Positions 1 to 10,389 of a stretch of DNA of 64,000 bases are shown here, piece after piece; the stretch's first letter is position 1; the number at the start of each line of letters is the position of its first letter. The DNA is from Rhodotorula mucilaginosa (lineage: Eukaryota; Basidiomycota; Microbotryomycetes; Sporidiobolales; Sporidiobolaceae). The notes under the pieces were generated by a model that was given only the letters and a program-made list of their open reading frames with translations, searched no databases and was not told where the DNA came from. A program made the position numbers and the translations under genes. The stretch covers positions 62,001-126,000 of the forward strand of contig CP137870.1 of the NCBI GenBank assembly GCA_034406715.1, given 5' to 3'.

Positions 1-2926
1 GCCACCGAGAAAAAGGGTCACCAGTCAGTCAGTTCGACATCTCGGGACCGTGAGAGTGTATATTCCAAGGCGGAGAGAGACCGGACTCACATAAGCGAAC
101 CGCTCGAGGAACTGCCTCGACGACTCGGGCTTGATCCGGCGCGCGTACGCGCCCTGCTCAATCACGTCAAACACGGCCTGTCGATCCAATTCGAGCGGCG
201 AGCCTTCCGCGGTCGTCTTCCAGTACTCCATGCGCTGCACGCGCGCGCCGGGGAAAATAGTCAGCCTCTTTGCGCTCCCCCCCTTCACACAGACGGCCAA
301 AACAACAAGACACCGTCGACGCGCGCTCACCTTTGGATCGGCAATGACCACCTTGGGCCCATCGCGCGCTCCGAGCTTGACATCATACATGCTCCTCGCC
401 CACCCAGCCCACTTGTCCCCGTCCACCCAAGCCCACAACACGTCCCTCTCCCCCTCCCCCTCCGTCTTCTCCGCCCTTCCGCCGCGCCTCTTCTCCACCC
501 AAGACCTCGCCATCTGCGCCACCACCTCCTTGGCCCGTTCCAACCCCTCGGCTCCTCCCAACCCTCTCCGACTCAGAACCGCCAACCCCACCAAGGAGGG
601 CAAGAGCGTTTTGCCCCCCGGTCCCGTCGCGCTCTTTTCCGAGGGCATCAACTCGCCAAACGTCGCGGCGTTCAACTCGCTCACGAGCGGGACTTTGGCC
701 GACCGGAGCCAGTGCCGCGTCGCTTCGAGGCGCTGTCGGGGCGTGACGCCCCTTGAGGGCGGAGGAACCGGAAAGACGTCGTAAGGGTCGCGCGAGTGGG
801 CTTTGAACGTCAGGAACGCGAGTTGGTCCGAAGGGATCGAATAGAGTTGGAAGAGGGCCGGGGCAGAAGTGCTGAAGACGGGAGAGGTCCCCATCAGGGT
901 CTTGGCGGCGCCGAGCGCAACGTCCTGCGCGAATGTGGACATCGGGTCAGTGCGAACACCCCTGACGTGCGACGGTTAGCGGTGACGTTGAACGTACAAT
1001 GTCGTCCTGCTTGGCATCCTTGGGCTGCAACAACACCACGACGACCTCGTCATCCTGCACGGCGCGGAGCAACTCTCCCTCGGTCGAAAGAGTCTTGACC
1101 GTCGTCCTGCAACATGATGCGTCAGCTCGCCTTACACGCGCCAAAATAAAAAGAGAAGAAGCGGCACGCACGCCGACATGGCTTTGAGGGCAAACGTCTT
1201 CATCGATTCCTTGTCGCGCTTGCCGAGGTACTCGACCGACGCGCCGGCGTTGTAGCTGTGCGTGCAAAACCGACTCCCTTCTCGGGTCAGCGACTCGCAG
1301 AACCGCGGGCATTCGAGACAGTTCATGACAGGCAAGCAGAACGCACAACTTGATGGTCGGGTACGACTGCACCTTTGCGAGTTTGCACGCCTTCTTGTTC
1401 TCCTTGTTGTCGCAATCCATCTGGTACACTCGCACTCCGTCCGAAACGAGGTCCTCGGCGAGGTCTTTCCAGGCTGCACGGGTTCGAGTTCGCGGAGGGC
1501 GAGAGGAAAAATCCATCAGCCGTCTCGACAACGAGGAAAATTTCGAGGGTAGAGATCACGAAGCAAGGCCAAAGGGCGGATGGAGAAAGAATAAGGCGTA
1601 CCGGGAGCCATCGCCTTGCAGTGCGAGCACCACGGCGCGAAATACTTGACGAAACTCGGCGGCACCTCGTCGGCGGCGGCACTCTTGGCCTCGACCAACT
1701 TGATCCCCATCTCGTTCTCGAGTTCGAGGACGCTCCCGTCCAATGCGGGCCAAACAACGTCTGAATCTGAACTGGCGGCACGTTTCTTCTCCGCCGGGGG
1801 CGGTTGTTGTGCGACGAATGCGGGAGGGGTGAATTTCGCGGTCGAGTCGGCGGTGGCGGGTGGAGTTTGACTGGTCAAGATCGGGATTGCGGCCGTCGCT
1901 GCAGTGGTCGAGTCAGTCCGAGGCGCGTCGGCATCGGCGTCGGCGTCGACGTCGGCGTCGAAGGAGGAGTCGGCATCGGCATCGTCTGCAGTCTCGGCGG
2001 AGGCGGACGCGGACGAGGAGGTTGACGACGGCTCATCGACGATGTGCAAGACGGGTTTGGCCGCCTTGCCTTCGATACCATCTTCTTCTTCGTCGTTCTC
2101 GTTGACCACTACCTTGGGCAAACGCGCCTTGCCCAAGACCCCTTTCTCCTTCTTCTGATTGACGGTGCCCATCCCAACCTGCTCATCCGCCATCTGTTCC
2201 TTGGCGCTCCATTCCTCGTCCTCGCGAGTCTTGGCCGCCTTGACCGCCTCGAGCGTTCGGGCATTGACGGGGTAATGCTCCTCTACGAATTTGCCGAGCT
2301 GGGAGAGGGTGCGGCGTTCTTCGAACTCGATGACGTGCTGGCCGTTGTCGGTGTAGAGCAAGAGGGACGGGTAGTATTTGACGTCGTGGGCGTGGCAGAG
2401 GTCGCCGTTGGCGGCGCAGTCGACTTGGGCAAAGTGAAAGTCGTGCGCGTCGGCGGCGTCGCGGTACGTCTCGACCACTGCCAGGCGGTCCTGCTGTCAG
2501 TACCCCTTGACCGGTATGGTTTTACAAGCGACGCACGCTCTTTCCAGGTCGGTGCAAAGCTCTTGCAGTGGGAACAGTATGGCCTGCAGGTACACACGCT
2601 GTCAGTTCCACACCGGGCCAGGGCTCAGCGAGAGAGATAGAGCGGCGTTACGAGTAGTGTTCGACGAGCCTATGGTCCAGTACACGCAGAGCAGAGCGAG
2701 TCTCGTCAGTCAGTGGGGACAGACGAGGAGCGGGGCATAGAGAGGGCCCCTTCCCGGGTGCTCACCAAGTGCCTCCCCGCTGTACGACGTGCTGGTCCCA
2801 GTCCTGCGCCGTCAGCTGCGAGCCCGCCGTCGCGATCGGAGCAGCCGACGCCTCCTCAGCCGACCACAGTCCGAGTAGAAGAGCTGGCAGCAGCGCAGTG
2901 GCGGGGCGTGCGAGCCAGTGCATCAT
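1..2926 (-). CDS. PDI-like double-thioredoxin ER protein (partial, runs off left edge)
   Basis: Protein disulfide isomerase family member, expected to catalyse disulfide exchange in the ER lumen. The start at 2926 (a second ATG lies at 2923) opens a signal peptide: MMHW, a Leu/Ala-rich core, then SAAPIA. Exon 1 (2926-2766) joins exon 2 (2583-2537) within a Trp codon to give the first redox site, W-P-YCSHCK. Exon 3 starts at 2477 (APTWKE-LVETYRD). An acidic Asp/Ala/Ser linker (about 1900-2080) separates a second thioredoxin domain with APWCSHCKAM near 1620-1650, followed by a DCDNKENKKACKLAKV segment. The downstream part (25-942) is a long C-terminal region with no motif I can name, and the donor after FAY near 91 shows the gene continues past position 1. 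CSHC in place of CGHC is seen in some PDI relatives. Family assignment is firm; the exact subfamily (TMX3-like or other) is not. Confidence 0.8.
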
Positions 2927-3156
2927 AGTGCTCCGCTTCCTTTCCAGTCTTTGCAAATTCAGCGAGAGCGAGAGAGACGGAGAGAGGGGAAAGTCGAAAC
3001 GCGTGGCGCAAAAGTCCAAGTGGCGCCGACAGTGACAAGTCCGAAATATAGCTCTCTCTTATGGCGTATAGCCCATTCTCGATAGTCGTAGTAGATGCAA
3101 GTAGTAATTTCCCACATCTCCTCCGATACAGTAGTGCGAAATCGAGGACCAACGCC

Positions 3157-6100
3157 TCACCGCCTGGACGTCGACCCGCCGCGACTGACCAACCCTTCCA
3201 ACTCTCCCGCGCCCGCAATCTGAAACTCGCCGCCCCCGTTCGCCTGCGGACCCCTCATCAACTTCCTCATCCTCGCCTCGGCATCGAGCGTCTTGCGCCT
3301 CCGACCGACTTCGAACCCACCCCCTCCGGCGCCCGAGCCATCGTCGACACGGCTGCTGTTGTTCGCCCCCGTCGTCCGCGCCTTCTTCTTCGCCGGTCCA
3401 CCACCATGGGACGCGAGATGGTGACCGGGCGCTTCCCGCATGCCGAACGACTTGGCGAGGTGACCGAGGTGGACCGCCTTGAGGTTGAACAAGTGCTTCT
3501 CGGCCGCCGGGTGGGTTGCGTACGCTCGGATGTGCGCCTGGAAGGCCTTGCGCGCGAGGGACGCAGACTGGCGAGCGAGCGAGAGGAAGTTAGTCGTCGA
3601 GCTGTGTTAGCGCGTGCAGGGAGCGGAAAAAAAAAACGCACCTCTTCGGAGCCGTTGACCCATCTTTCGAATCCCATCTGCACGTCCGTCGCCCTCGTCT
3701 CATACTCCCTCCCCTCGCCTCCATACCCTTCCCTCAAAACCTGTTCCACTCCCACCTCTCGCAACTTGACCACCTTCTTGCCGCCGTCCTCCTTGGCGTT
3801 GATGCCCTCTTCGAGGTACGAAGGGTACTCGGATTCGTTCGGGAGGACGAACGAGTAGGCGGTACCTTGCGCGCCGGCGCGGGCGGTGCGACCCACTCGG
3901 TGAACGTACTCGGTCACGCCGCCCTGCAAGCGGAGAAAAGGTTTCGGAGTTTTTTTGGCGCCAAAGTCAGCACCGTAAAGCGAACAGAAAGAGAGAAAGA
4001 AATAGTGAGGGCACAGGCGCACCTCGGTCGGCGCGTCGACTTGCACCACACACGCGACATTCTTGACATCCAAACCCCTCGCCGCCACACTCGTACACAA
4101 CAGCACGCCCGCGTCCGTCTCCTGCCCCGCCTTCTTGTGACCCTCCTCGTCGATCGTGTACGGCCTCGAGAACGCATTGAGCGAGGCGAGGCGAGTCTTG
4201 AGAGGGAGGGAACCGTGCAAGCGATAGATGGGAATGCCGGAGAGGAGCGGATGAAGAGAGACGAGTCGGTCCGCATCGGCGTCGGCCTCGTCCTTCTCCC
4301 ACTCGTTCTCTTCGCCGTCCCCGGCTCCTCGACCGCCCATCTTGATCTTTCCCAGCGCCTTCCACCAAAAATCGACCGCGTCCGTGCAACTCATAAACAC
4401 GAGGATCTTTCCCGCCGGCCCACCTCCTCGCTGTTGTTGCTTGACGAGGAGTTTACGCAACAAGGCGACGAGGGCGACGAAGCGGAGTTTCGGGGGCACG
4501 ATCACGTAGTGGTGCAAGAGCTGGGAGGGAGGGGTGAACCCGCTCGGAACCGAGAGCGTGGTCGCCGCCGCTGCCTCATGGTTCGTGCTGTCGTCGGCCT
4601 CCTTCTCCTCGCCGTTTTCTTCATCCGCCTCGTCGTCATCCTCGTCCCGGGCGGCCCGCTTGTGCGACGTCGCCGCCGTCAAGTCCCTGCGCACCGGTTC
4701 CGGAATCTGCACATCGTCCCGCGCACCAATGACCGGCATCGGCGCCGCCGCCGCCTCCTCCTCGTCGCCGTCGCCATCACCGCCCGTTTGACCGATCGCG
4801 AGTCCCGCGAGTCGATCGACACCTTCGCTCGCCGTGGCGGAACAGAGGATTGTTCGTCTTGCAGAGGAAGGTTGCGACGACGCCAATACCGCCGAAGAGG
4901 ACGGACCGCTCGAGAAGCTGGAGGAAGAGGACGCGGCGGAACGGCGCTGGATCTCGTCGAGGATGCCTCGCATCTGTTCTTCGAAGCCGAGGTCCATCAA
5001 GCGATCACACTCGTCGACGATCAACCACCGCAAACCAAGTCGGTTCGCAGTCGAGTTGTGGGCGGCGCCGGCGGCGGCTCGTCCCCTCGGCGGCCCCAAC
5101 GGCGCCGCGTTCGCTCCTCTTCCACTCGATCCACCCCCTCTCCCACTCGGTCCCGCCGCCCTCACCGGCTCCCCCGCCAACCTAAACGCCTCCGTCGTCT
5201 TGAGGTGATCCAGCAGCCTCCCCGGCGTAGCGACCACGATCGGACACCCTTTCCTCAACCTCCTCTTCTCATGAGTCCGGTTCGCGCCTCCGACCAACAG
5301 TCCTGCGGTGAGAGTTCGAGGGGAGACGGTGAAGCGCGAGGAGGACGGGAGGGCCGAGAGGAGCGAGGAGAGGACGGTATGGATTTGGGTGGCGAGTTCG
5401 CGCGTCGGGGCGAGGATGAGAGCGAGGGTGCCGATGCTGCGGTCGATCGAGGAAGGGGTCGTCGAGCCGGACGAGGTAGGGGCGGAATTGAGAAGCGAAG
5501 GCGGGAGGTGGAGCAAGTCTTCGAGCATCGGGAGCAAGAACGTGAGCGTCTTGCCCGACCCAGTCTGCGCTCGCAAGATGGCGTCGTGCGCAAACGACGA
5601 CGAGTCCTGCCCTTCCCCCTTTCCCTTTCCCTTGCCCTTGTTCTTGGTAGGGACATTCGAGTTCAGGAGGCGAGGCATCGCGCCGGCTTGGCAGGCCGTC
5701 GGGCCTGTGATTCCGAGTTTGCCGGCGAGGGCGGCGACAATTTCTCGCGACAGGCCCAGTTTCGTCAACTCGGGCGCCGGATCCGGCCCTTCCTCCTCTT
5801 CTTCCTCTTCTACCTCGGCGTGCTCGTCCGCGTTGATAGTGGTGGCGGTCAAGGGTGCGTTTGAAGGTTTCGCGGGGGCGACGTCTGCGGATTTGCCGTT
5901 GGCGGAAGAGGTGGAAGGGACGGGCAAGCCTTCTGCGGTGAAGAGCGACGAGATGTACTGCTTCTGGCCCGCGGGTCCGACTGCCCGTTCGAGGCGAGCG
6001 CGTCCGCCTCCTCCTCCGCCGCCTCCGGTACTGCTCGAGTGAGTCGCCTTGGTCTTGCTACCCGGCGCGCCTGCCTCGCCCTCGCCGCCATCAGCTCGTT

Positions 6101-6290
6101 GTGCTGGCTTGCTCGAAGACGGCTGCTTCTGCTGCTTGGTCGCTCTGCGGTGTTCGATCTGCGAGCGTTTCCGTTCCTTTGCGCGGTCGGTCCACCTGCC
6201 GCCTCCTTTGGCCGCGCGAGGCGCAGCAGCAGCGGGCGCAGTCGAGCTCGCCGGCGTATCGAAATTCAACACGAGCTCGTCGTCCGCCAT
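3157..6290 (-). CDS. DBP7: DEAD-box ATP-dependent RNA helicase Dbp7 (DDX31-like)
   Basis: Nucleolar helicase of 60S ribosome biogenesis. By my splicing: 6290-4023, 3923-3642 and 3567-3157, which sums to 987 codons. I start at [10 protein letters not shown] because Dbp7 proteins begin with an acidic LNF motif; the longer in-frame ATG at 6398 is less likely. Motifs in order: [13 protein letters not shown] (Q motif), AQTGSGKT (I), [10 protein letters not shown] (Ia), [11 protein letters not shown] (Ib), [13 protein letters not shown] (II, DECD instead of DEAD), CSATAS (III), ILVFMSC (IV), [11 protein letters not shown] (V), [12 protein letters not shown] (VI). Exon 3 encodes the DUF4217 tail, [11 protein letters not shown]...[15 protein letters not shown], then a basic C-terminus. 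The first intron is 99 nt and contains no stop, so its retention would leave the frame open. It is divergent from the phosphatase gene with only about 150 bp between the starts. Confidence 0.9.
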
Positions 6291-6443
6291 TGCTCCTCCC
6301 TGTGAGCGTTTGAGATGGCGAGGGATGAGATTCAGCTGAAGCGAGCTCGGCGCCAATTCGAGTTGCTTCCGCGTGAGCTCACCGAGGTGGGGCGCCATCT
6401 CCCTCTTTTCCTCCTCTACACTCTAGCCCACTCTGGAGACGAC

Positions 6444-7091
6444 ATGGGATCGAGCACAAGCTCAAAGGTGCAGTACATCTCACCCGACGTGGTGGCGCAA
6501 CTCGTCCTCGCCACCCCAAAGAGGAACGACTACCTCATCATCGGTAACCTCTCTCTCTCACGAGTCATCGTCACTTGACGTTGACGAGGAGCTCATACGC
6601 GCACGCACAGATGTCCGGAGTAGTGACTTTGCAGGCGGGAATATCCCCGGCGCACTCAACCTGACCACGCGCGAATTCGGATCCGAGCAACGCCTGTCAG
6701 TTCCCACTACTCGTCGCGCCTCAGCCTCTCCTCTCTATCGTGTACTGACCCCCCATTTGGAACGGAAACCGTCAGCAACTCGACCATCGCAACTCACATT
6801 ACCCCTCGCGTGCCCCCTCTGAATCTCATCATCCTGCACTGCATGCGCTCCCAAACCCGCGGCCCTTACGCCGCCCATCTGCTCGCTCATTCGCCCGCTC
6901 TCCCTCCCGGAGTACAAATCCGCGTGATGAAGGGCGGATTTCAAGGGTGGTGGAGGCAGTTCAAGGGGAGGAGGGAACTGTTTGAGAATCTGGAAGGGGC
7001 CGGGAGCGAGTGGGAAGAGGCGGTTTTGGCGCCGGAGGGGAGTCGGCGAGAGGCGGACGACTCGAGGAGGTTGAGGGAGCAAGGGCGGTGA
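6444..7091 (+). CDS. Cdc25-type rhodanese phosphatase (Ibp1/Ych1-like)
   Basis: Small single-domain rhodanese phosphatase or arsenate-reductase-type protein. Three exons: 6444 to about 6545 (MGSSTSSKVQYISPDVVAQL...YLIIG), an exon from about 6611 (DVRSSDFAGGNIPGALNLTT) and a last exon from about 6777 to the TGA at 7089-7091. DVR-SDF-GG-I-GA-N is the usual start of the Cdc25 rhodanese fold. The catalytic loop is LHCMRSQTRGP, an HC-X5-R signature with the RGP that follows it in Ibp1 and Ych1. The tail WWRQFKGRRELFENLE is helical and charged, as in fungal homologues. It shares a short divergent promoter with DBP7. Phosphatase versus arsenate reductase activity cannot be told from sequence. Confidence 0.85.
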
Positions 7092-7483
7092 CCATTGATC
7101 AGGAGCTCATGTTTTCCGCCGCATGTGTCGATTTTGACTCGAGCTCCTTCTGAGCGGGGGAGAGACCGCCGAATTGGAAAAGGAAAAAGGGAGTGCGCAA
7201 AGTTCTCCTTTCTCTCCCCCGCGTGAGCACATTCTTCGCTGGTCCCGGGAGGAGTGGCAGCAGCCATCTCAGCGCTGATCTGAGGCTTCTGTTTCCAACT
7301 CGAACTCGAGGAAATGGAAACGGCAAGCTGGCCTCTCAAGAACATGGTCAACATTGAGAGCTTTTCCGGAGTCTAATCGGGACCGCCCGGGGGAGAGACG
7401 GGCACCAGAAAATGGTAGGGCGGGAGTTTTCCCCCCGATCATACAATACAATACAGTGCATATGCGTACGGGCGGGTGTTTTT
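7092..7483. other. Convergent intergenic region
   Basis: Lies between the 3' ends of the rhodanese phosphatase and the MFS transporter gene. Open frames here are short and show no recognisable domain. I see only 3' flanking DNA. Confidence 0.5.
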
Positions 7484-10224
7484 TCACGCAACTCTCGAGA
7501 TCCGCATCTCTTTCCTTCCAAGCGCCAACCCCATCCCGACCACCGTCGCAGCGAGGCTCATCCCGCACGTGAGGTACGTCGCGCGGACATAGCACGCTTG
7601 GCCCAAGGTGCAGATCGAGGGCGGGACGGCGAAGTGTTCGAGGTTGAGGAAGGAAGGCGGAGGAGGAGGGGATGATGGTGAGGAGAGGTGGGAATCGTAG
7701 ATGCGCCCGAAGAGGAGGTTGGTCGTTTGTCCTGTATTCCGGAGGCGTCAGCCCGTCAATCATCACAAAAGAAGAAATAAAAGGGAAACAACAAAGGGCA
7801 ACTGGGACTCGAAAAACTCACCAAACAAAGCCGGCGCGAGCGCCAACACGCCATTCGTCTGACTAAAACTCTTGATCCCGAACCGTTCGAGTCCGATGAT
7901 CCCGCTCAACCCGAACAGACACCCGTGGGCCAAACCCGTCAAGGCGGTGGGGAGGAAGAGGTACGCCGGGTCGTGTGAGATGGAGAGGAGGGAAAGTTGC
8001 GAGAGGAGGAAGAGGAGGGAAGTGAGGGGGAGGAAGACGACGCGCGGGATGGACCCGTTTGGGATGCTTGTAGCTGTTGTTGTTGAGGATGGGCGAATGT
8101 CTCCGGTCCTCGAATCGGTCGTATTCATCGATCGTGAGCCTCCCTTCCGCCGATGCAGGAGGTAATCGCTCCCAAAACCGGACAGCAACCTGCCGACAAA
8201 GTTGAAGATCGACAAGAGCGAGACGAGCCGCGCTTGGTGCCGCGCAATTTGGGCCGGCGTCATCAGAGTCGACTCGGCGTGCAGGAGCGGGTACGAGAGC
8301 GAACGGACGATCGTGCCGAGGTTGTTGATGTCTGTTTTCCAGTTTCATCGGTCCGTTAGCAGCCAGCTTGTAAAGCCGAGTTTGGCGGGTTCTCGATAAC
8401 TCAAAAGAGGGTTAGAGACTTACAGCACAGCCCGACTCCGGCGCATAACCCGTTGAACAGGAAGATGAGGTAGAAATCGAGTTCGCGCAAGAGAGCCCAA
8501 CCCGTAATGTTTCGATCCGTGACAGCGCCGGCCGCTGTTGTTGTCGTCGAGTCGGCGGTGGTCTGGCCCGGAGGCCGAGGCGGAAGAAGGAGCGGTGTCC
8601 GTTCCGTTGCCGGACGGCTCTCGTTCTCGTACCGACGAGAAAGGGCACGACTTGTCGTCGTCTCCTCTGATCGCGAACCGGAACCGGAGCTCGAACCGGG
8701 CGTCATCGGCCCTTCTCGACGACACCGTCCCCCTTCCCCTTCCGGGTGATCCGCTCTCGCGCGGACCACCCGGATCGTGAGCCCCGATTCGGATTCTTCA
8801 CCCGCTTCGTCCTCCTCGTCGTCGTCAACAGCGGCAGCAGCGCCAGAGGACAAGATTGGTCGTCGAGGACTCTCTTCTTCTTCTTCCTCCTCCTTCCCCG
8901 GTGCAACAGCAGTCGATGAGGGGAGGGGCGGCACCGGTTCGACAAAGATGAACCCGACGAGCATGCTCAAGAGACTTCCGAGGGCGAGCAGGAGGAGGAA
9001 AGCAGAAGTCGTGTCGTCTTTATCGTCGTCGTCGTCGCTTCGGCCGGTCAGCCATGCAGAGGATAGAGCCGTGAGATTGAGGGTGCTGCCGGTGTGAGGT
9101 GGGCCCGAGAGATGGGCGGTTTTGGTGGTGGCGGGGTGGAGAAAAAGAGATGAGAGGGTCGAGTCTGCCGAAAGAAGGGACTTTGTCAGCACTTCTACCT
9201 AATCTCTCGAAACATCGCCGCGTCTGCATCTTTGGAATGAACAACAGGTCGAGGGAACAACGCACACAAGAAGGCAGAGAGGCCGAAACCGGACAGGACG
9301 ACCGATAAGGCGGCGGCTCTTCGCTGCGCCGGCAGAGACACCCAGTAATTCTCGCTCAGTACAGTGCAAGGCGTGATGAGCAGATAGAGGGAGGTCTTGG
9401 AGAGTGAACGGTACCCTACCTTGCGAAACGATTTCGCGACGCTGTTGCCGACGGAAGATAAACCGGCCGTCGAGCCTGTCTCAACACGCGCGCGGAACAC
9501 GTGACACTAGATTTAGCGTCCCGATCGAGCCCCAAAGTTCAAAAAAGGGAGAGAGGCGAACGCACCCATTCCGGTCAAGAGTTGCGCGGCGACGAGTCCT
9601 GGCACTCCCGCAACGGCGAACCACCCGCCGGGGTGATCGCTCCGAGCCATGTTGTCGTCCGCATCTTGTGCGGCGGTCGTGTAGAATGCACGGATGATCA
9701 GATCTAAGTTATTGCCCAGCGTTCCATCGCCAAAGGGGAGTTAGAGGGCCATCATCAGCAAACTGAAAGGAAATCCGATTCGGGGGGGCTGACTGACTGA
9801 CATCCAGAGGTGAGAGCGATGGCGGCAAAGACGAGGGTCGGTTTCGGTCCTCTCTTGTCGACGATGCGACCGATCACGGGAGCTGTACCAACGCGTACAT
9901 ACACGCCGTTGTCGATGGAGACGGGGGGGCTTTGTCAGCCAACAGGTTAACGTCCTCTCTCATCGCGAGTGCATCGACGTACAGGAGAGGTAAACGCCCA
10001 AGTTGCCTGCTGCTCCTACGGTGTTGAGTTGAGTACTCGTGAGATGCAAGCGGGTGCCGAGTTGAGGAGCATAGGCACTGCACGCGGTCCATGAGGTCAG
10101 CGGCGAGGGTCGCCAGCAGGGACGAGAGAGAAAACGGGGGTGGGACTTGCGAGAAGCAGTAGTTGAGCCCGCAGGAGAGAGAGGCGACGGTGGCTGCGGC
10201 TAGGACGGTGTACCTGCCGACCAT
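7484..10224 (-). CDS. MFS transporter, MCH1-like (monocarboxylate-transporter homologue)
   Basis: Membrane permease of the major facilitator superfamily, nearest to fungal MCH1-type proteins; substrate unknown. The start at 10224 gives MVGRYTVLAAATVASLSCGLNYCFS (TM1). The next exons encode AYAPQLGTRLHLTSTQLN, SPVIGRIVDKRGPKPTLVFA (the MFS loop 2-3 motif) and later RAAALSVVLSGFGLSAFL. A long acidic and Ser-rich loop (about 8560-8960) sits mid-protein. A second half follows with NFVGRLLSGFGSDYL and TGLAHGCLFGLSGIIGLERFG. The last exon ends TYLTCGMSLAATVVGMGLAL...RISRVA at the stop 7486-7484. The first intron has a GCAAGT donor (GC-AG type) at about 10158, which is needed to restore the family sequence NYCFS-AYAPQ. 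It is divergent from FOL1, with about 165 bp shared. Confidence 0.82.
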
Positions 10225-10389
10225 AGCGTGCGTGCGGTGTGCAGAGGGAGACGAATTTGAGAAGGCCGAAGTCCGAAATCTCGGCCGAGTGCGCGATCGG
10301 ACGGCGCGGAAGCACGATCAACTCCGCCAAACTCCGGCTCGACTTGCGAATCTCTCTCTCGCCTTGTGAGCTCTACGCAGGGAGAGCTG
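10225..10389. promoter_or_regulatory. Short divergent promoter between the MCH1-like gene and FOL1
   Basis: Only 165 bp separate the two start codons (10224 minus, 10390 plus), so the promoters must overlap. No clear TATA box is visible. That the two genes are co-regulated is inference from spacing only. Confidence 0.55.

Noticed and set aside
3867-5864. 665-codon plus-strand open frame
   Set aside because: It lies antisense to the DBP7 helicase core, is Arg/Gly-rich without any domain, and arises from the GC-rich codon bias of the opposite strand.
6941-7354. 137-codon minus-strand frame between the rhodanese phosphatase and the MFS gene
   Set aside because: It overlaps the phosphatase 3' exon and has no domain; convergent 3' ends explain the space.
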